Shown: positions 1-6,326, counted from the stretch's first letter. The stretch is DNA of 7,474 nucleotides from an uncultured Brevinema sp. (GCA_947036575.1 CAMQSH010000092.1:1-7474), one strand, 5' to 3'. The notes: a model not told the origin generated them from the sequence alone. Made by a program: numbers and translations.

Positions 1-102
1 CCTTATTTAGATCTATGTTATCATACTATGATTTTATAATAATTACAATAATAATCATTTAAAATCAAAAAACCCATACTTAAGCTAGGGTGCAAGCTAG
101 AT

Positions 103-130
103 ACGAGGATGCTTACGCTTCGTCTTTTTT
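103..130 (+). terminator. weak rho-independent terminator-like hairpin
   Basis: Arms ACGAGG (103-108) and CTTCGT (118-123) can pair over six positions, one of them a G-T wobble, around a 9-nt loop. A run of six T follows at 125-130. It could end a gene lying left of the window. The stem is short, so this is only a candidate. The rest of 1-268 has no convincing gene; one frame is open from position 3 to a TAA at 60-62 and could be the tail of an upstream gene, but it is too short to judge. Confidence 0.35.
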
Positions 131-196
131 CTTTAAATAGTTAATTCTATTGGTAAAAATTGGTTAGCTCTATTTTTCAAATTTATAATAATGAGA

Positions 197-224
197 TTGA
201 CATAACTTAAAAAAAGTGTAAGAT
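197..224 (+). promoter_or_regulatory. sigma-70-type promoter upstream of the first gene pair
   Basis: A perfect -35 box TTGACA (197-202) is followed after 16 bp by TAAGAT (219-224), which matches four of six -10 consensus positions. Transcription would start near 231 and give a leader of about 40 nt before the ATG at 269. No other promoter is visible before the second gene, so it probably drives both 269-1315 and 1302-2267. Confidence 0.5.
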
Positions 225-268
225 ATAAATTAAGTGGGGGGAACTTAACACGAAGGCAGTATAAAAAT

Positions 269-1315
269 ATGCTAAGGCTCTCCTTATTAATTAATATTTT
301 CTTTTCAATATATTCATTCAATTTTGTTTATAGTGTAGATCAACACCAAGTAATGGTTTATACGGGGGTTGGGTATAGTAAACAAATCATAGATAGGTAT
401 CAAAACATTTATGATACTTCATTAGTTTCAACAGGAATTAAATATCGTTGGAATAAATTCTTATCAAAAAAATCAATAAATTACTTTTCAATTGAATTAG
501 GAATGGGAGGTGGTGCAGTATTTCCACGATTACGGAATAATATTGCAACTCTCGACTATAATTCTTTTTTAGAATTCGAACTCTCTGCAGGATATGGCAT
601 CAGCTTGGGAAAATATAAAGAACATCAAGTACCTATTATAGGAATAGGTTTTTTACCTAGATTCTATGGATTGTCAGAAAGAGATGACTTCACTCAAATA
701 GGGAGCACAGAAATAGAATGGTCTAGAAAATTCTATATACCTATTTCCTTGGCAGTAAAATTACCAAGTTATCGTTATATATATAATCAGTTTTTTATCG
801 GATTTCAACATAGTATTACAATGTTAGTGTATGGACATCAGAATGTTAATGTTCCTAGAGATAATCTGATATTACAGAGTATAGGATATCAATTTCAATT
901 AGAACTAGGTTTGAACTATGATAGTTTTTCATCAAAAAATAGTGGTATATCACTGAAAGAAACAACAGTCTTTATAGAAACTAATCGTAATGGAATCACT
1001 ATTAGTTTATTTGGAAAGATAAAAAATGAAAGTGCAAGAACGGCAACAATAGAATTTTTTGCTCTAGAAGAAATAGGTGTAACCCCAAATTTGACAAATT
1101 TAATAGGCTACGCTTCTATGATACCTGTTTTTAATGAGCAAGTACAGTTTACAAAACACTGGAAGGGTAAAAATTATTTTGAAGAAGAGATGATAGATGA
1201 ACAAAAAACTTTATATATAGTTATAAAAGAAATAGATAAAGATAATAATATTTTACAAGAACATTTTCTTTATAAAAATTTTAAAGAACAGGTAAATTCA
1301 GATGAAAAAAAATAA
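269..1315 (+). CDS. exported beta-rich (barrel-like) envelope protein with C-terminal extension, function unknown
   Basis: I do not recognise a named family. Residues 1-22 form a signal peptide: Arg at position 3, a hydrophobic core, and a likely cleavage after VYS before Val23. Residues about 26-220 show alternating hydrophobic and polar strands, glycine clusters (GMGGGAVF near 78-85) and aromatic girdle-like residues, as in outer-membrane beta-barrels. Residues about 230-348 form a separate, more charged domain with beta strands and a Lys/Glu-rich tail. The protein does not end in Phe, Tyr or Trp, so it lacks the usual C-terminal signal for barrel insertion; if residues 26-220 are a barrel, it is followed by a soluble domain. 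The ATG at 269 is supported by the signal peptide; the best SD is GAAGG (252-256), a rather distant 12 nt away. The 3' end overlaps the next gene by 14 nt, implying translational coupling to the kelch lipoprotein. A periplasmic beta protein is the main alternative. Confidence 0.8.
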   Translation: MLRLSLLINIFFSIYSFNFVYSVDQHQVMVYTGVGYSKQIIDRYQNIYDTSLVSTGIKYRWNKFLSKKSINYFSIELGMGGGAVFPRLRNNIATLDYNSFLEFELSAGYGISLGKYKEHQVPIIGIGFLPRFYGLSERDDFTQIGSTEIEWSRKFYIPISLAVKLPSYRYIYNQFFIGFQHSITMLVYGHQNVNVPRDNLILQSIGYQFQLELGLNYDSFSSKNSGISLKETTVFIETNRNGITISLFGKIKNESARTATIEFFALEEIGVTPNLTNLIGYASMIPVFNEQVQFTKHWKGKNYFEEEMIDEQKTLYIVIKEIDKDNNILQEHFLYKNFKEQVNSDEKK

Positions 1316-2267
1316 TTTATTAGTAGCACTAGTATTTTTATTATTAGGCTGTGATTTAGCTAAGGAAGATATAAGATTAGGAGCAACTTGGGTACAAATA
1401 AATACAGGAAATGAGTCTTTTATTCCTAGAAGAAATTTTGGAACAGCTGTTGTTGGTAGTAATATTATTATTATAGGTGGATTTATTTGGACAGGAATAA
1501 GAGAGGAACTTGCAAATGATGTGTGGATAAGTAGTAATGAAGGTAAGACTTGGAAAGAAATTAAAAAAAATACAGAAAGCCCAACAGAAACATTTATAAA
1601 AAGGCAAAAATTTGGCACTGTTGTTATAGGAAAAGATATTTATATAATTGGTGGATACAGTGATACAGGAAGTCATTTAAAGGATGTATGGAAAAGCTCT
1701 GATGATGGAAAAACGTGGGTTGAGATTGTTGAAAATGCTGAATTTACACCAAGATATGGACATAAAGCCATAGCACTAGGAAATAGTATTTATGTTATTG
1801 GTGGATATGATGGACGAACATACTATAATGAAGTTTGGAAGAGCAATGATCTAGGTCAAACATGGAATGAAATAGATAATATTCCCTTTAAACCAAGGCA
1901 AGGATTTGGAGCAGTAGTTTATAAAGATGAAATGTTACTTATAGGAGGTCAAAATCCTAATACACTAACAGATGTTTGGAGAAGTGAAATAAAAGAAAAT
2001 ATATGGTACAAACAGCGAAGTATTCCATTTGAGTTTTTTGAACAAGAACTAGTTAGGGTAGAAGAAGACTTATTTGTTATAGAGCAAGACCATGTATGGA
2101 AAAGTATAGATGAAGGAGAAGAGTGGATTAAAGTAGTTTTTGAAGCTCCTTTTGATGCTAGAAGAGGTTATGGAATGGTAAATATGGGACAAAAACTTAT
2201 CTTATTTGGAGGACGAAATCCTACAACAGGTAAATATCTCAATGATACATGGGAAAGTAGTTATTAA
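1302..2267 (+). CDS. kelch/Asp-box six-bladed propeller lipoprotein
   Basis: This is a predicted lipoprotein: a short charged N-terminus, a hydrophobic core and the lipobox L14-L15-G16-C17, with Cys17 the lipidated residue. The mature part is built of about six repeats with start points near residues 41, 101, 149, 197, 242 and 285. Kelch-type Gly-Gly pairs after a hydrophobic strand lie at 59-60, 117-118, 167-168, 215-216 and 303-304. Several blades also carry an Asp-box-like motif of form S-x-D-x-G-x-T-W: 77-84, 132-139, 181-188 and a degenerate one at 268-275. Blade 5 has lost its Gly-Gly pair. The C-terminus stops after TWESSY, and the missing strand seems to be supplied by residues 26-34 (LGATWVQIN), closing the propeller. 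Such propellers usually bind proteins or glycans, and I see no catalytic signature, so surface or periplasmic binding is the inference. SD ACAGG lies 9 nt upstream; the start overlaps the end of the preceding gene. Confidence 0.88.
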   Translation: MKKNNLLVALVFLLLGCDLAKEDIRLGATWVQINTGNESFIPRRNFGTAVVGSNIIIIGGFIWTGIREELANDVWISSNEGKTWKEIKKNTESPTETFIKRQKFGTVVIGKDIYIIGGYSDTGSHLKDVWKSSDDGKTWVEIVENAEFTPRYGHKAIALGNSIYVIGGYDGRTYYNEVWKSNDLGQTWNEIDNIPFKPRQGFGAVVYKDEMLLIGGQNPNTLTDVWRSEIKENIWYKQRSIPFEFFEQELVRVEEDLFVIEQDHVWKSIDEGEEWIKVVFEAPFDARRGYGMVNMGQKLILFGGRNPTTGKYLNDTWESSY

Positions 2268-2302
2268 AGATATTCACGATTTTTATTTTTTTAGGATAAA
2301 GC

Positions 2303-2331
2303 TTGTATTAATGATAATAAAATGTTATAGT
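2303..2331 (+). promoter_or_regulatory. candidate promoter for the lipoprotein-barrel pair
   Basis: TTGTAT (2303-2308) and TATAGT (2326-2331) are separated by 17 bp. The -10 box matches five of six consensus positions, the -35 box only three. The -10 lies in the first copy of a 13-nt tandem repeat, so a second -10-like sequence follows. It would give a leader of about 185 nt before the ATG at 2524, containing the 60-nt-period repeats. Read-through from the upstream pair is also possible, as I see no hairpin terminator after 2267. Confidence 0.35.
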
Positions 2332-2343
2332 AAAATGTTATAT
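2318..2343 (+). repeat. 13-nt tandem duplication (2 copies)
   Basis: TAAAATGTTATAG (2318-2330) is followed directly by TAAAATGTTATAT (2331-2343), with 12 of 13 positions identical. Each copy contains a TTATA word usable as a -10 element, and the first overlaps the proposed promoter. Confidence 0.8.
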
Positions 2344-2376
2344 GAAATTAATCATGGTTTAATTAATAAAAATTTA

Positions 2377-2478
2377 TAATTAAAAATCAAAGGAGTTGGT
2401 AAAAAACAAGAACTATGATTTAAAATCAAAAAGGATTAATTAAAAATCAAAGGAGTTAGTAAAAAACAGGTACTATGA
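2377..2478 (+). repeat. 42-nt direct repeat, two copies at 60-nt period
   Basis: Positions 2377-2418 and 2437-2478 match at 39 of 42 bases, the copies being exactly 60 nt apart. Each copy contains the SD-like word AAAGGAG (2389-2395 and 2449-2455) and ends in ACTATGA. A third partial echo, AAAATCAAAAAGGA, lies between them near 2423-2436. The ATG in each copy opens only a tiny frame (ATG ATT TAA; ATG AAT TTA TGA), too far from AAAGGAG for normal initiation. The block probably arose by duplication of a gene leader. The remaining spacer 2268-2523 holds no gene. Confidence 0.85.
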
Positions 2479-2523
2479 ATTTATGAAATTGGGGAAAAAT
2501 TTTATAAAAGAGAGTATTACTTA

Positions 2524-4944
2524 ATGAGAATATTTCAACTATTATTAATATTATTACTAGGGAATTGTACATTAGCTGAAAATGTACAAAAAGAAGAAAG
2601 CAAAGATTACCAAGATACTACACATAATGTAGAATTGGTAGATTATGAATTTGAAGAACGTCTTGAGTCGTTTTACAACAACGAACCAATAGAAAACCAA
2701 GACTTATATGATCTTTATGAAGGAGAATTCCCAGAAGGGGAAAGAAATCCAAAAGAACTAAGAATCCACTGGAAAGATGCTAGAGAATTGGCTTTAGCAG
2801 AGCTTGAGCTACAAAAAGATGTCCAAAACTGGCAAGATGCTGAGATTTCTGAGCGTCCAATTTTGGTATTGGATAAAGATGGTGGAGATTTTTATCGTTA
2901 CTATGAATATAGAGTATTAAAAGATCCTAAATTTGTTGGAGCGATCCGTATCCCAGCCTATAGAAGAACTGAAAACTTCGCAACTGCTGAAGTCCATGTT
3001 TATTCTGCTGATGAAAAAACTTATGTTGTTAAACCTACGGCTTGGGGTCAGTATATGGCAGAGAAAATATATATTGATGAACATAGTGAATGGAAAAATT
3101 TATTTCTACAACAATATAATCAAAAAAACACTGAAGAGTATATGTATAATTTAGCTTTAATGACTATAGAAGGAAATCAAGTACATACAAATAATGAACC
3201 TATATCATCACAGGAAGCTCAAAATATTTTAGGAAAAAGAGCTAAAGAATTTCAAACAATGTCTGAAACTAAGCCTATATTTGATAATATCCATAAAATA
3301 GGATTGAAAAATAAAGATAAAGCTATTAATAACTCTGTTCAAAAATATTCAGAATATTATGCAAATACTACAGCAACTCAAATAACAGCAGCTTTTAATA
3401 CTGTTTCAAAATATAAAACAGCTGAGGCAATAGCATTAAAACATACGCAAGTAAGTAAAAATTTAACTTTAGATAACAATATATGGAAGGTATTTACAAC
3501 TTTATATCAGTCTATTTTTAGAGGATATTTTTTACAGATGGGAGAAGAAAGTTTATATCAACACAAAGATACAGTATCTCAAGCATTATTAAAGTCCTAT
3601 TGGAGATATATAGAAAAAAAGATTAGTTTAAAACAAGAAGTAATTGATAATAATTTATTAGAAATGAACACTTTAACAAAAGGTATTATTGATCTTTTTA
3701 TAGAATCTAAGTCTACTACAACAAAGCTAAATCAAAAATCAACTATATTACCACAAAATCAGTTTATAGTAAACAATATTATTCCCCAAAGAATAGGTTT
3801 TATAATTGATAACAATAAGGTTGACATTTGGAATTTAAAAGATTCTAATAATTCTCAAAAAATTTCAATGAGTTCTATTTTAGATTATTTAGATAAAAAA
3901 CATCTAGACTCTTTACAAGACCAATTTGAGCAAACTATATTGCATGATCTTAAATTAGATAAAATAACTAAGGGATTACTTAATTATTTTATTAATACTT
4001 TTGCTGATACAGAAATTATAGATATTATTCTTGAGGTCTTAAAAATACCTACCGAAAATTTAACTGATAAACAAAAAGAAGATATGGCAGACGAAATTCG
4101 TCTACTAATAGACATAGCTAAAGCTTTATTTGCCTATGAAGGTGAAAAATTAGTGTCAGATATGTTTGTATTAGCCGAGCATACGTTAAACTATAGTCTA
4201 ATGAAAAATAAATTATCAAGACTGTGTGACACATATCAAGAAATAATAAAATATATAGAAGAAATAGGTATAAAAGATGTTGAAAATGATATAAGTTCAA
4301 AACAAGATCTGCAAACTATGAGATTTCTTCAAGCATATTGTGAAGACCAAAGTTTAGCAAATTATCTAGGGTTTTTATACTATGAAATTTCTAGATATTG
4401 TGATGATTGGGCCATACACCCTATGTGGACGGCTGATGCAGTTAAAAGTATGGCTAGTAGTATTGCTCAAGCCTTAGTTAATATTTCTAGTAAGCTAGAA
4501 CCTATAGCAGATGTAATAGAAGAAATAATAAATTCTATTCCAAATAAAGATGCTTTTGATAGTATGGGGCGAATACATTTTTCAGTACGTACAGACCCAA
4601 AAAATGGAGATCACTTTGTTGTTTTAGGGTCAGAATATATAGCTTTAAGAGATATGAATTGTACAATTCAAAACAATGTGCTCTCAAGATTTTTTTATGG
4701 ATTTCCAAAAGGATATAGAGGGTCAGATTACAATCCATCTAAAAAAAATAGTGAAAATGTTTTTGAATCAAAATGGAGTAAAGAAAGTGAATTAGTATTT
4801 ATAGAAAATTTTATGAAAACTGAAAAATATACTCAGATGCCACTAGATATGAGGATACTAATCCCAAGTTATATTCAATATTTAAAAACCGGAGATACAA
4901 GTGAATACGTAAAACAATTACAGATATATGAAAGGGAGAAATAA
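2524..4944 (+). CDS. large predicted lipoprotein (806 aa) with distinct N-terminal module, function unknown
   Basis: I do not recognise the family. The N-terminus has a hydrophobic core and the loose lipobox L12-G13-N14-C15, so lipidation at Cys15 is likely; cleavage after the LA at residues 17-18 by ordinary signal peptidase is an alternative. Residues 20-75 are acidic. Residues about 80-179 form a compact module with a helix (KDARELALAELELQ), the strand-rich stretch ILVLDKDGGDFYRYYEYRV, then VGAIRIPAYRR. This layout loosely recalls PepSY-like or protease-propeptide domains, a weak inference. Residues about 200-680 look mostly helical and Lys/Asn-rich. The last 150 residues contain strands (GRIHFSV, HFVVLGSEYIALRDMNC) and may be a second folded domain. 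Other cysteines are at 568, 606, 626 and 713. The DNA for residues 80-179 is about 39% GC, against about 24% just downstream. SD AAGAGAG (2508-2514) is 9 nt from the ATG. The stop overlaps the next ATG (TAATG), indicating coupling with the barrel gene. Confidence 0.85.
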   Translation: MRIFQLLLILLLGNCTLAENVQKEESKDYQDTTHNVELVDYEFEERLESFYNNEPIENQDLYDLYEGEFPEGERNPKELRIHWKDARELALAELELQKDVQNWQDAEISERPILVLDKDGGDFYRYYEYRVLKDPKFVGAIRIPAYRRTENFATAEVHVYSADEKTYVVKPTAWGQYMAEKIYIDEHSEWKNLFLQQYNQKNTEEYMYNLALMTIEGNQVHTNNEPISSQEAQNILGKRAKEFQTMSETKPIFDNIHKIGLKNKDKAINNSVQKYSEYYANTTATQITAAFNTVSKYKTAEAIALKHTQVSKNLTLDNNIWKVFTTLYQSIFRGYFLQMGEESLYQHKDTVSQALLKSYWRYIEKKISLKQEVIDNNLLEMNTLTKGIIDLFIESKSTTTKLNQKSTILPQNQFIVNNIIPQRIGFIIDNNKVDIWNLKDSNNSQKISMSSILDYLDKKHLDSLQDQFEQTILHDLKLDKITKGLLNYFINTFADTEIIDIILEVLKIPTENLTDKQKEDMADEIRLLIDIAKALFAYEGEKLVSDMFVLAEHTLNYSLMKNKLSRLCDTYQEIIKYIEEIGIKDVENDISSKQDLQTMRFLQAYCEDQSLANYLGFLYYEISRYCDDWAIHPMWTADAVKSMASSIAQALVNISSKLEPIADVIEEIINSIPNKDAFDSMGRIHFSVRTDPKNGDHFVVLGSEYIALRDMNCTIQNNVLSRFFYGFPKGYRGSDYNPSKKNSENVFESKWSKESELVFIENFMKTEKYTQMPLDMRILIPSYIQYLKTGDTSEYVKQLQIYEREK

Positions 4945-5531
4945 TGAAAAAATACATATTACTAGTATTACTAATGGTAGCAAGCCCATTAATGGGACAG
5001 GAAAAAGAGAAATCAAATATTAAAAACCCAGCTATAGCTATATCTATACAACTAGGAGGGGTGGGTTTACTGGCTACCTCACCTTTATTTACTACAGGAG
5101 TTTCTTTAGAGCTAATGATAGCAAAGAAGAAGTCAAAAGCTTATTTTTATATGAAATTTGATACGGCTTTTACTCCTACACAAAATAGTTTATATGGAGT
5201 GAATTTACATGGCTTAATAGGTGCTGGTGGTTACGTTTTTGATAATCGTTCTCAAGAAACTGGGACAGGATCTTCTGTTGTTTTAAATGGAGGCTTACAG
5301 TTTGGGGGAGCTATCCCTTTTCCAAATGATTCTAGTGATACTTTAATATATTCGGTTAGTTTTCTTGGTGCTGAAATTAATACTAGATATAGATACCACT
5401 TTTCCCCTCATATTGCAATACAACTTGGTTTAGATCTTGGTGGATCTATAGGAGTTAATTTTTCATCTTCTTCCATAATACCAATTCGAAATGATTTTTA
5501 TGGTCGTGCAATAATAGGTTTAGCATTCTAA
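4944..5531 (+). CDS. small outer-membrane beta-barrel protein (about 8 strands)
   Basis: Residues 1-18 form a signal peptide (MKKY, a Leu/Val core, likely cleavage after LMG before Gln19). The mature part of about 177 residues shows roughly eight amphipathic strands, for example AIAISIQLGGVGLLA, TGVSLELMIA, AYFYMKFDTAF, GLIGAGGYVF, VVLNGGLQFGGAIPF, VSFLGAEINTRYRYHF, IAIQLGLDLGG and a final YGRAIIGLAF. It ends in Phe, the typical C-terminal recognition residue of BAM-inserted barrels, and its size suits an 8-stranded barrel. The sequence does not show which known barrel family it belongs to. The SD AAAGGGAG (4931-4938) lies 5 nt before the ATG, inside the upstream lipoprotein gene, and the ATG shares its A with that gene's TAA stop. 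Tight coupling suggests the lipoprotein and barrel act together at the outer membrane. A strong terminator follows. Confidence 0.87.
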   Translation: MKKYILLVLLMVASPLMGQEKEKSNIKNPAIAISIQLGGVGLLATSPLFTTGVSLELMIAKKKSKAYFYMKFDTAFTPTQNSLYGVNLHGLIGAGGYVFDNRSQETGTGSSVVLNGGLQFGGAIPFPNDSSDTLIYSVSFLGAEINTRYRYHFSPHIAIQLGLDLGGSIGVNFSSSSIIPIRNDFYGRAIIGLAF

Positions 5532-5561
5532 ATCTGTAACAAGATATAATAATATCTAAAC

Positions 5562-5624
5562 AAAAAACACCACCCATGCTACGCGGGTTACTGCCTCTTG
5601 CGTTAGTATAGGTGGTGTTTTTTT
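5562..5624 (+). terminator. strong bidirectional-type terminator with extended hairpin
   Basis: Arms AAAAAACACCACC (5562-5574) and GGTGGTGTTTTTT (5611-5623) form a perfect 13-bp stem, with seven T ending at 5624. The stem can continue inside: ATGCTA with TAGTAT (including one G-T pair), then CGC with GCG past a bulged T, leaving a 15-nt loop. The A-run on the left arm makes it usable from the minus strand too, which fits its place between the barrel gene and a minus-strand remnant that once converged on it. A small AT-rich palindrome, AGATAT-AATA-ATATCT, lies just before at 5542-5557. Confidence 0.93.
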
Positions 5625-5675
5625 GTTTAATTATGTAGGGTGAATGTCTTATGAGATACCCTAGCGTAGCAAGGG

Positions 5676-5888
5676 CTACCAGCTCACTTTCCCACCAATC
5701 CCAAAACCATAGTCTAATTCTTTTAATCGAAAACTATAACCAACTTTTGCAGAGATGATTAGATTTTCATAAGAGTAAGCAAGATCTAGTAGGGGCATTT
5801 GACTTACTATTGAGTAAGATTTTCAATAGGAATATCTTATGGGGAATATACATAAATTTGAATATGGACATGCAAATTTACCGTAGTA
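5676..5888 (-). pseudogene. decayed C-terminal fragment of an outer-membrane beta-barrel protein
   Basis: The minus strand reads a coherent barrel-like C-terminus ending at a TAG (5676-5678). Its last strands include LAYSYENLIISAKVGYSF and LDYGFGIGGKVSW, with Trp as the final residue, as in BAM-targeted barrels. In the same frame, further upstream, an in-frame TGA (5823-5825) interrupts it; beyond that the frame still reads strand-like residues (YYGKFACPYSN, then IFPIRYSY) up to about 5888, where resemblance fades. No signal peptide or usable start with SD is present. I read it as the 3' remnant of a gene whose 5' part is gone, lying convergent to the intact barrel gene and sharing its terminator. 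It is not an obvious copy of the 4944-5531 protein. A chance open frame is possible, but the alternating pattern and terminal aromatic make that less likely. Confidence 0.55.
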
Positions 5889-5910
5889 AATAATAAGACA
5901 ATTATTATTG

Positions 5911-6213
5911 ATGTTTACTGGTAGTGGAAATGCTTTTGGTGCTGTTGTTAGTAATTTAAGATTAGTAGTTGAAGGAGTTTTTGATATATTCGCATACCAA
6001 AAAGCTCAAGAACATCTAAAAGATCAAGAAATGACAGAAACCCCTATATTAACAAACCCAATCTATCCAAATACTGGTGGTGGTAGTGGTAGTGGTAATG
6101 ATGCTGGTCCTAGTGGTAGTGGTGGATGGAATCCTGGCGGTGGTACTGGCGGTGGTCATTATCCTGGACACTGTAGGGAGATCATGAATGATCTCTTGTA
6201 CCGATCCCTATAA
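5911..6213 (+). CDS. short glycine-rich protein or truncated 3' gene fragment
   Basis: This is an open frame of 100 residues from ATG 5911 (a TTG at 5908 precedes it in frame; the frame is closed upstream by TAA at 5887). Residues 7-38 look like a helix with a hydrophobic face (FGAVVSNLRLVVEGVFDIF). Residues about 43-54 are Pro/Thr-rich, 56-82 are a Gly/Ser linker made of GGT/AGT-type codons, and the end (HYPGHCREIMNDLLYRSL) carries the single Cys88. No signal peptide is visible. Upstream sequence lacks a Shine-Dalgarno motif and I see no promoter, so it may be the C-terminal piece of a larger gene lost by deletion at a junction near 5885-5910. It has its own strong terminator downstream. I do not recognise a family. 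A perfect 8-bp inverted repeat (6178-6185 with 6188-6195) lies inside its 3' end. Confidence 0.5.
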   Translation: MFTGSGNAFGAVVSNLRLVVEGVFDIFAYQKAQEHLKDQEMTETPILTNPIYPNTGGGSGSGNDAGPSGSGGWNPGGGTGGGHYPGHCREIMNDLLYRSL

Positions 6214-6240
6214 TTAAAAAAATACAATAATTCTAAAGAG

Positions 6241-6297
6241 AAAACACCCTCTCGATCATTCCTCATATGTGGGGGTACAGGGAGGGTGTTTTTTTTT
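6241..6297 (+). terminator. strong rho-independent terminator
   Basis: Arms AAAACACCCTC (6241-6251) and GAGGGTGTTTT (6282-6292) form a perfect 11-bp stem, with nine T spanning 6289-6297. The internal 30 nt can add a T-G and a C-G pair. It shares the stem base AAAACACC/GGTGTTTT with the terminator at 5562-5624, though the loops differ. It ends the glycine-rich ORF and insulates the next gene. Confidence 0.92.
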
Positions 6298-6326
6298 ATT
6301 TTTCTATATATAACAATATAAATCTA

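Noticed and set aside
133..321. Minus-strand 62-residue frame with a hydrophobic stretch
   Set aside because: It overlaps the promoter and signal-peptide region of the gene at 269, has no clear ribosome binding site, and its composition is what AT-rich antisense DNA gives.
1298..1676. Two minus-strand frames opposite the kelch lipoprotein gene
   Set aside because: Both lie antisense to well-supported propeller blades and read as low-complexity Asn/Ser/Phe sequence, so they are shadows.
2933..3154. A 73-residue frame shifted inside the 806-aa lipoprotein gene
   Set aside because: It sits within the GC-richer module of a continuous gene and has no SD. The main frame gives the more protein-like sequence.
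4118..4738. Two minus-strand frames opposite the large lipoprotein gene
   Set aside because: They are antisense to an intact gene, with no start signals and Leu/Tyr-rich sequence expected from AT-rich complement.
5839..5886. A 15-residue + strand mini-ORF (MGNIHKFEYGHANLP) with AGGA 7 nt upstream
   Set aside because: It has a plausible start, and the FEYGHANL wording faintly recalls an RHS-type repeat. It is too short to support, and it lies opposite the barrel remnant.
6178..6195. Perfect 8-bp inverted repeat in the 3' end of the glycine-rich ORF, considered as a terminator or operator
   Set aside because: It lies within the coding frame, leaves only a 2-nt gap and is not followed by a T-run. 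The real terminator is at 6241-6297.
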